Program-made: the position numbers and the translations under genes
Part shown: positions 33,992 through 34,678 of the stretch, piece by piece
Position numbering within the stretch: position 1 is the stretch's first letter
Layout of the letters: each line of letters begins with the position of its first letter
Notes under the pieces: model-generated
Databases searched by the model: none
Told to the model about the DNA's origin: nothing
What the model saw: the letters and a program-made list of their open reading frames with translations, nothing else
From: Desulfobacterales bacterium CG2_30_60_27
Lineage (GTDB): Bacteria; Desulfobacterota; Desulfobulbia; Desulfobulbales; CG2-30-60-27
Direction: 5' to 3'
DNA: 34,678 nucleotides
Assembly (NCBI GenBank): GCA_001873115.1
Contig: MNYK01000075.1
Span: 1-34,678, forward strand

Positions 33992-34678
33992 AGGCCTCCA
34001 TTGCCCTTTTGGGCCGCGAGTTTATCTTCAATTGTCAGGTGATGATCGTTAATCCGGTCGCCGTTGAAGAGGTGATACCAGGGTGCGGAATCCACGTCCT
34101 TGCCCCGGTCTTTTTCCCATTTGATGTTGGGTTTGTCGCGCAGGACGCCGGCGCCTTTCTTGGCTACGTCGGGCACGGAGAGGAAGGGGCGGATGTTGAG
34201 GCGGACGCCGTCGTTGAGATCGGGGTTCCAGCCGATGGGTTGTTGATCGATGGGTTTCCAGCGGACGAAGATGTCGTAGGGGGCCTCGCCTTCGAGGATC
34301 AGCTCCAGCTTCTTCTTGAGGCTTTCGGCGGCGGCGAGTTTTTCCTGGGCGCCGTCCACGCCGTTGCCGATGTCCTGCTTCTGGCGGCTGATCCAGTCAC
34401 CCAGGTAGGTGTAGATCAGGGTCTCCAGGAGTTTGTGGTCGAGCTTGTGGTAGTTGACCAGGGCGGCGAAGCCGTCGCGGAGGCCGTCCCAGATGTGCCA
34501 GATAAAGGGGCGGTGCTGGAAGAGTTTGCAGTGTTGGCTAAAGAACTTCTCCCGCAGCCAGGTTTCGAGGGGCTTGCCGGCATGGTCGGCTTGGGCCAGC
34601 AGTTCGGATTTCTTGGCGGCTGACCATTCGCTACCGTAGGCCGCAGCCAACAGGTTTCCCAAGCGGTCGGCAGCGCCT
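33988..34678 (-). CDS. pglX: BREX type 1 adenine methyltransferase PglX, C-terminal part
   Basis: The frame is open to the window edge, so only the last 229 residues are present. The segment RPFIWHIWDGLRDGFAALVNYHKLD, then YTYLGDWISRQ, and NPDLNDGVRLNIRPFL match the conserved C-terminal target-recognition part of PglX. PglX modifies host DNA at a non-palindromic site so that BREX spares it. The catalytic NPPY region would lie upstream, outside the window. The TTG at 34662 is not a real start. Its stop TGA overlaps the ATPase start by 4 bp, so the reading order is pglX, ATPase, TOPRIM-like, pglZ, brxL. Confidence 0.92.
   Translation of the reverse strand, partial: GAADRLGNLLAAAYGSEWSAAKKSELLAQADHAGKPLETWLREKFFSQHCKLFQHRPFIWHIWDGLRDGFAALVNYHKLDHKLLETLIYTYLGDWISRQKQDIGNGVDGAQEKLAAAESLKKKLELILEGEAPYDIFVRWKPIDQQPIGWNPDLNDGVRLNIRPFLSVPDVAKKGAGVLRDKPNIKWEKDRGKDVDSAPWYHLFNGDRINDHHLTIEDKLAAQKGNGGL

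Overview
The window looks like a chromosomal segment of a GC-rich anaerobic bacterium, most likely a Desulfobacterota (former Deltaproteobacteria) member, perhaps of the Desulfobulbales. The grounds are an AhbD-like radical SAM haem synthase, a roughly 12-haem membrane-anchored cytochrome c, a DUF3187 outer-membrane protein and several small repeat families of the kind common in that group. The taxonomic placement is inference; there is no rRNA or tRNA gene.

Layout. (1) 1-763: a 195-bp palindromic element with perfect 12-bp terminal inverted repeats ends directly against the ribosome-binding site of a secreted PEBP/YbhB-family protein. (2) 809-5145, minus strand: a four-gene unit encoding a MotA-MotB type stator, a HAMP-linked class III adenylate cyclase and a helical-repeat lipoprotein. 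A 360-bp gap follows, with a probable promoter and a half copy of the first repeat. (3) 5506-12059, minus strand: a haem-centred operon encoding PhoH, an AhbD-like radical SAM enzyme, HemE, an HD-domain protein, HemH and a BrkB/YihY membrane protein. (4) 12271-20582, plus strand: nadE, the multihaem cytochrome, hisD, rsmG and a P-type cation ATPase, with two inverted arrays of 7-bp repeats between the cytochrome gene and hisD. (5) 20622-22814, minus strand: DUF3187 protein and a protein with a cyclic-nucleotide-binding-like domain and a PilZ domain. (6) 23070-27601, plus strand: a fused prephenate dehydratase-like/ACT/prephenate dehydrogenase, a DUF445 membrane protein and a GT4 glycosyltransferase. 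(7) 27758-34678, minus strand: the downstream part of a BREX type 1 phage-defence locus in the order pglX (cut by the window edge), AAA ATPase, TOPRIM-like protein, pglZ, brxL.

How the genes work together. The haem operon holds HemE, HemH and AhbD without the genes usually found between them. This suggests a route from coproporphyrinogen to iron-coproporphyrin and then anaerobic decarboxylation to haem b, which would supply the neighbouring 12-haem cytochrome. A cAMP-making enzyme and a cNMP/c-di-GMP-type receptor both occur in the window, in different operons. The BREX genes have start/stop overlaps of 4 bp, including the two genes inserted between pglX and pglZ. That ATPase/TOPRIM pair is visibly more AT-rich than its neighbours, resembles two-gene nuclease defence modules such as PARIS or RloAB, and is the best candidate here for an under-described system.
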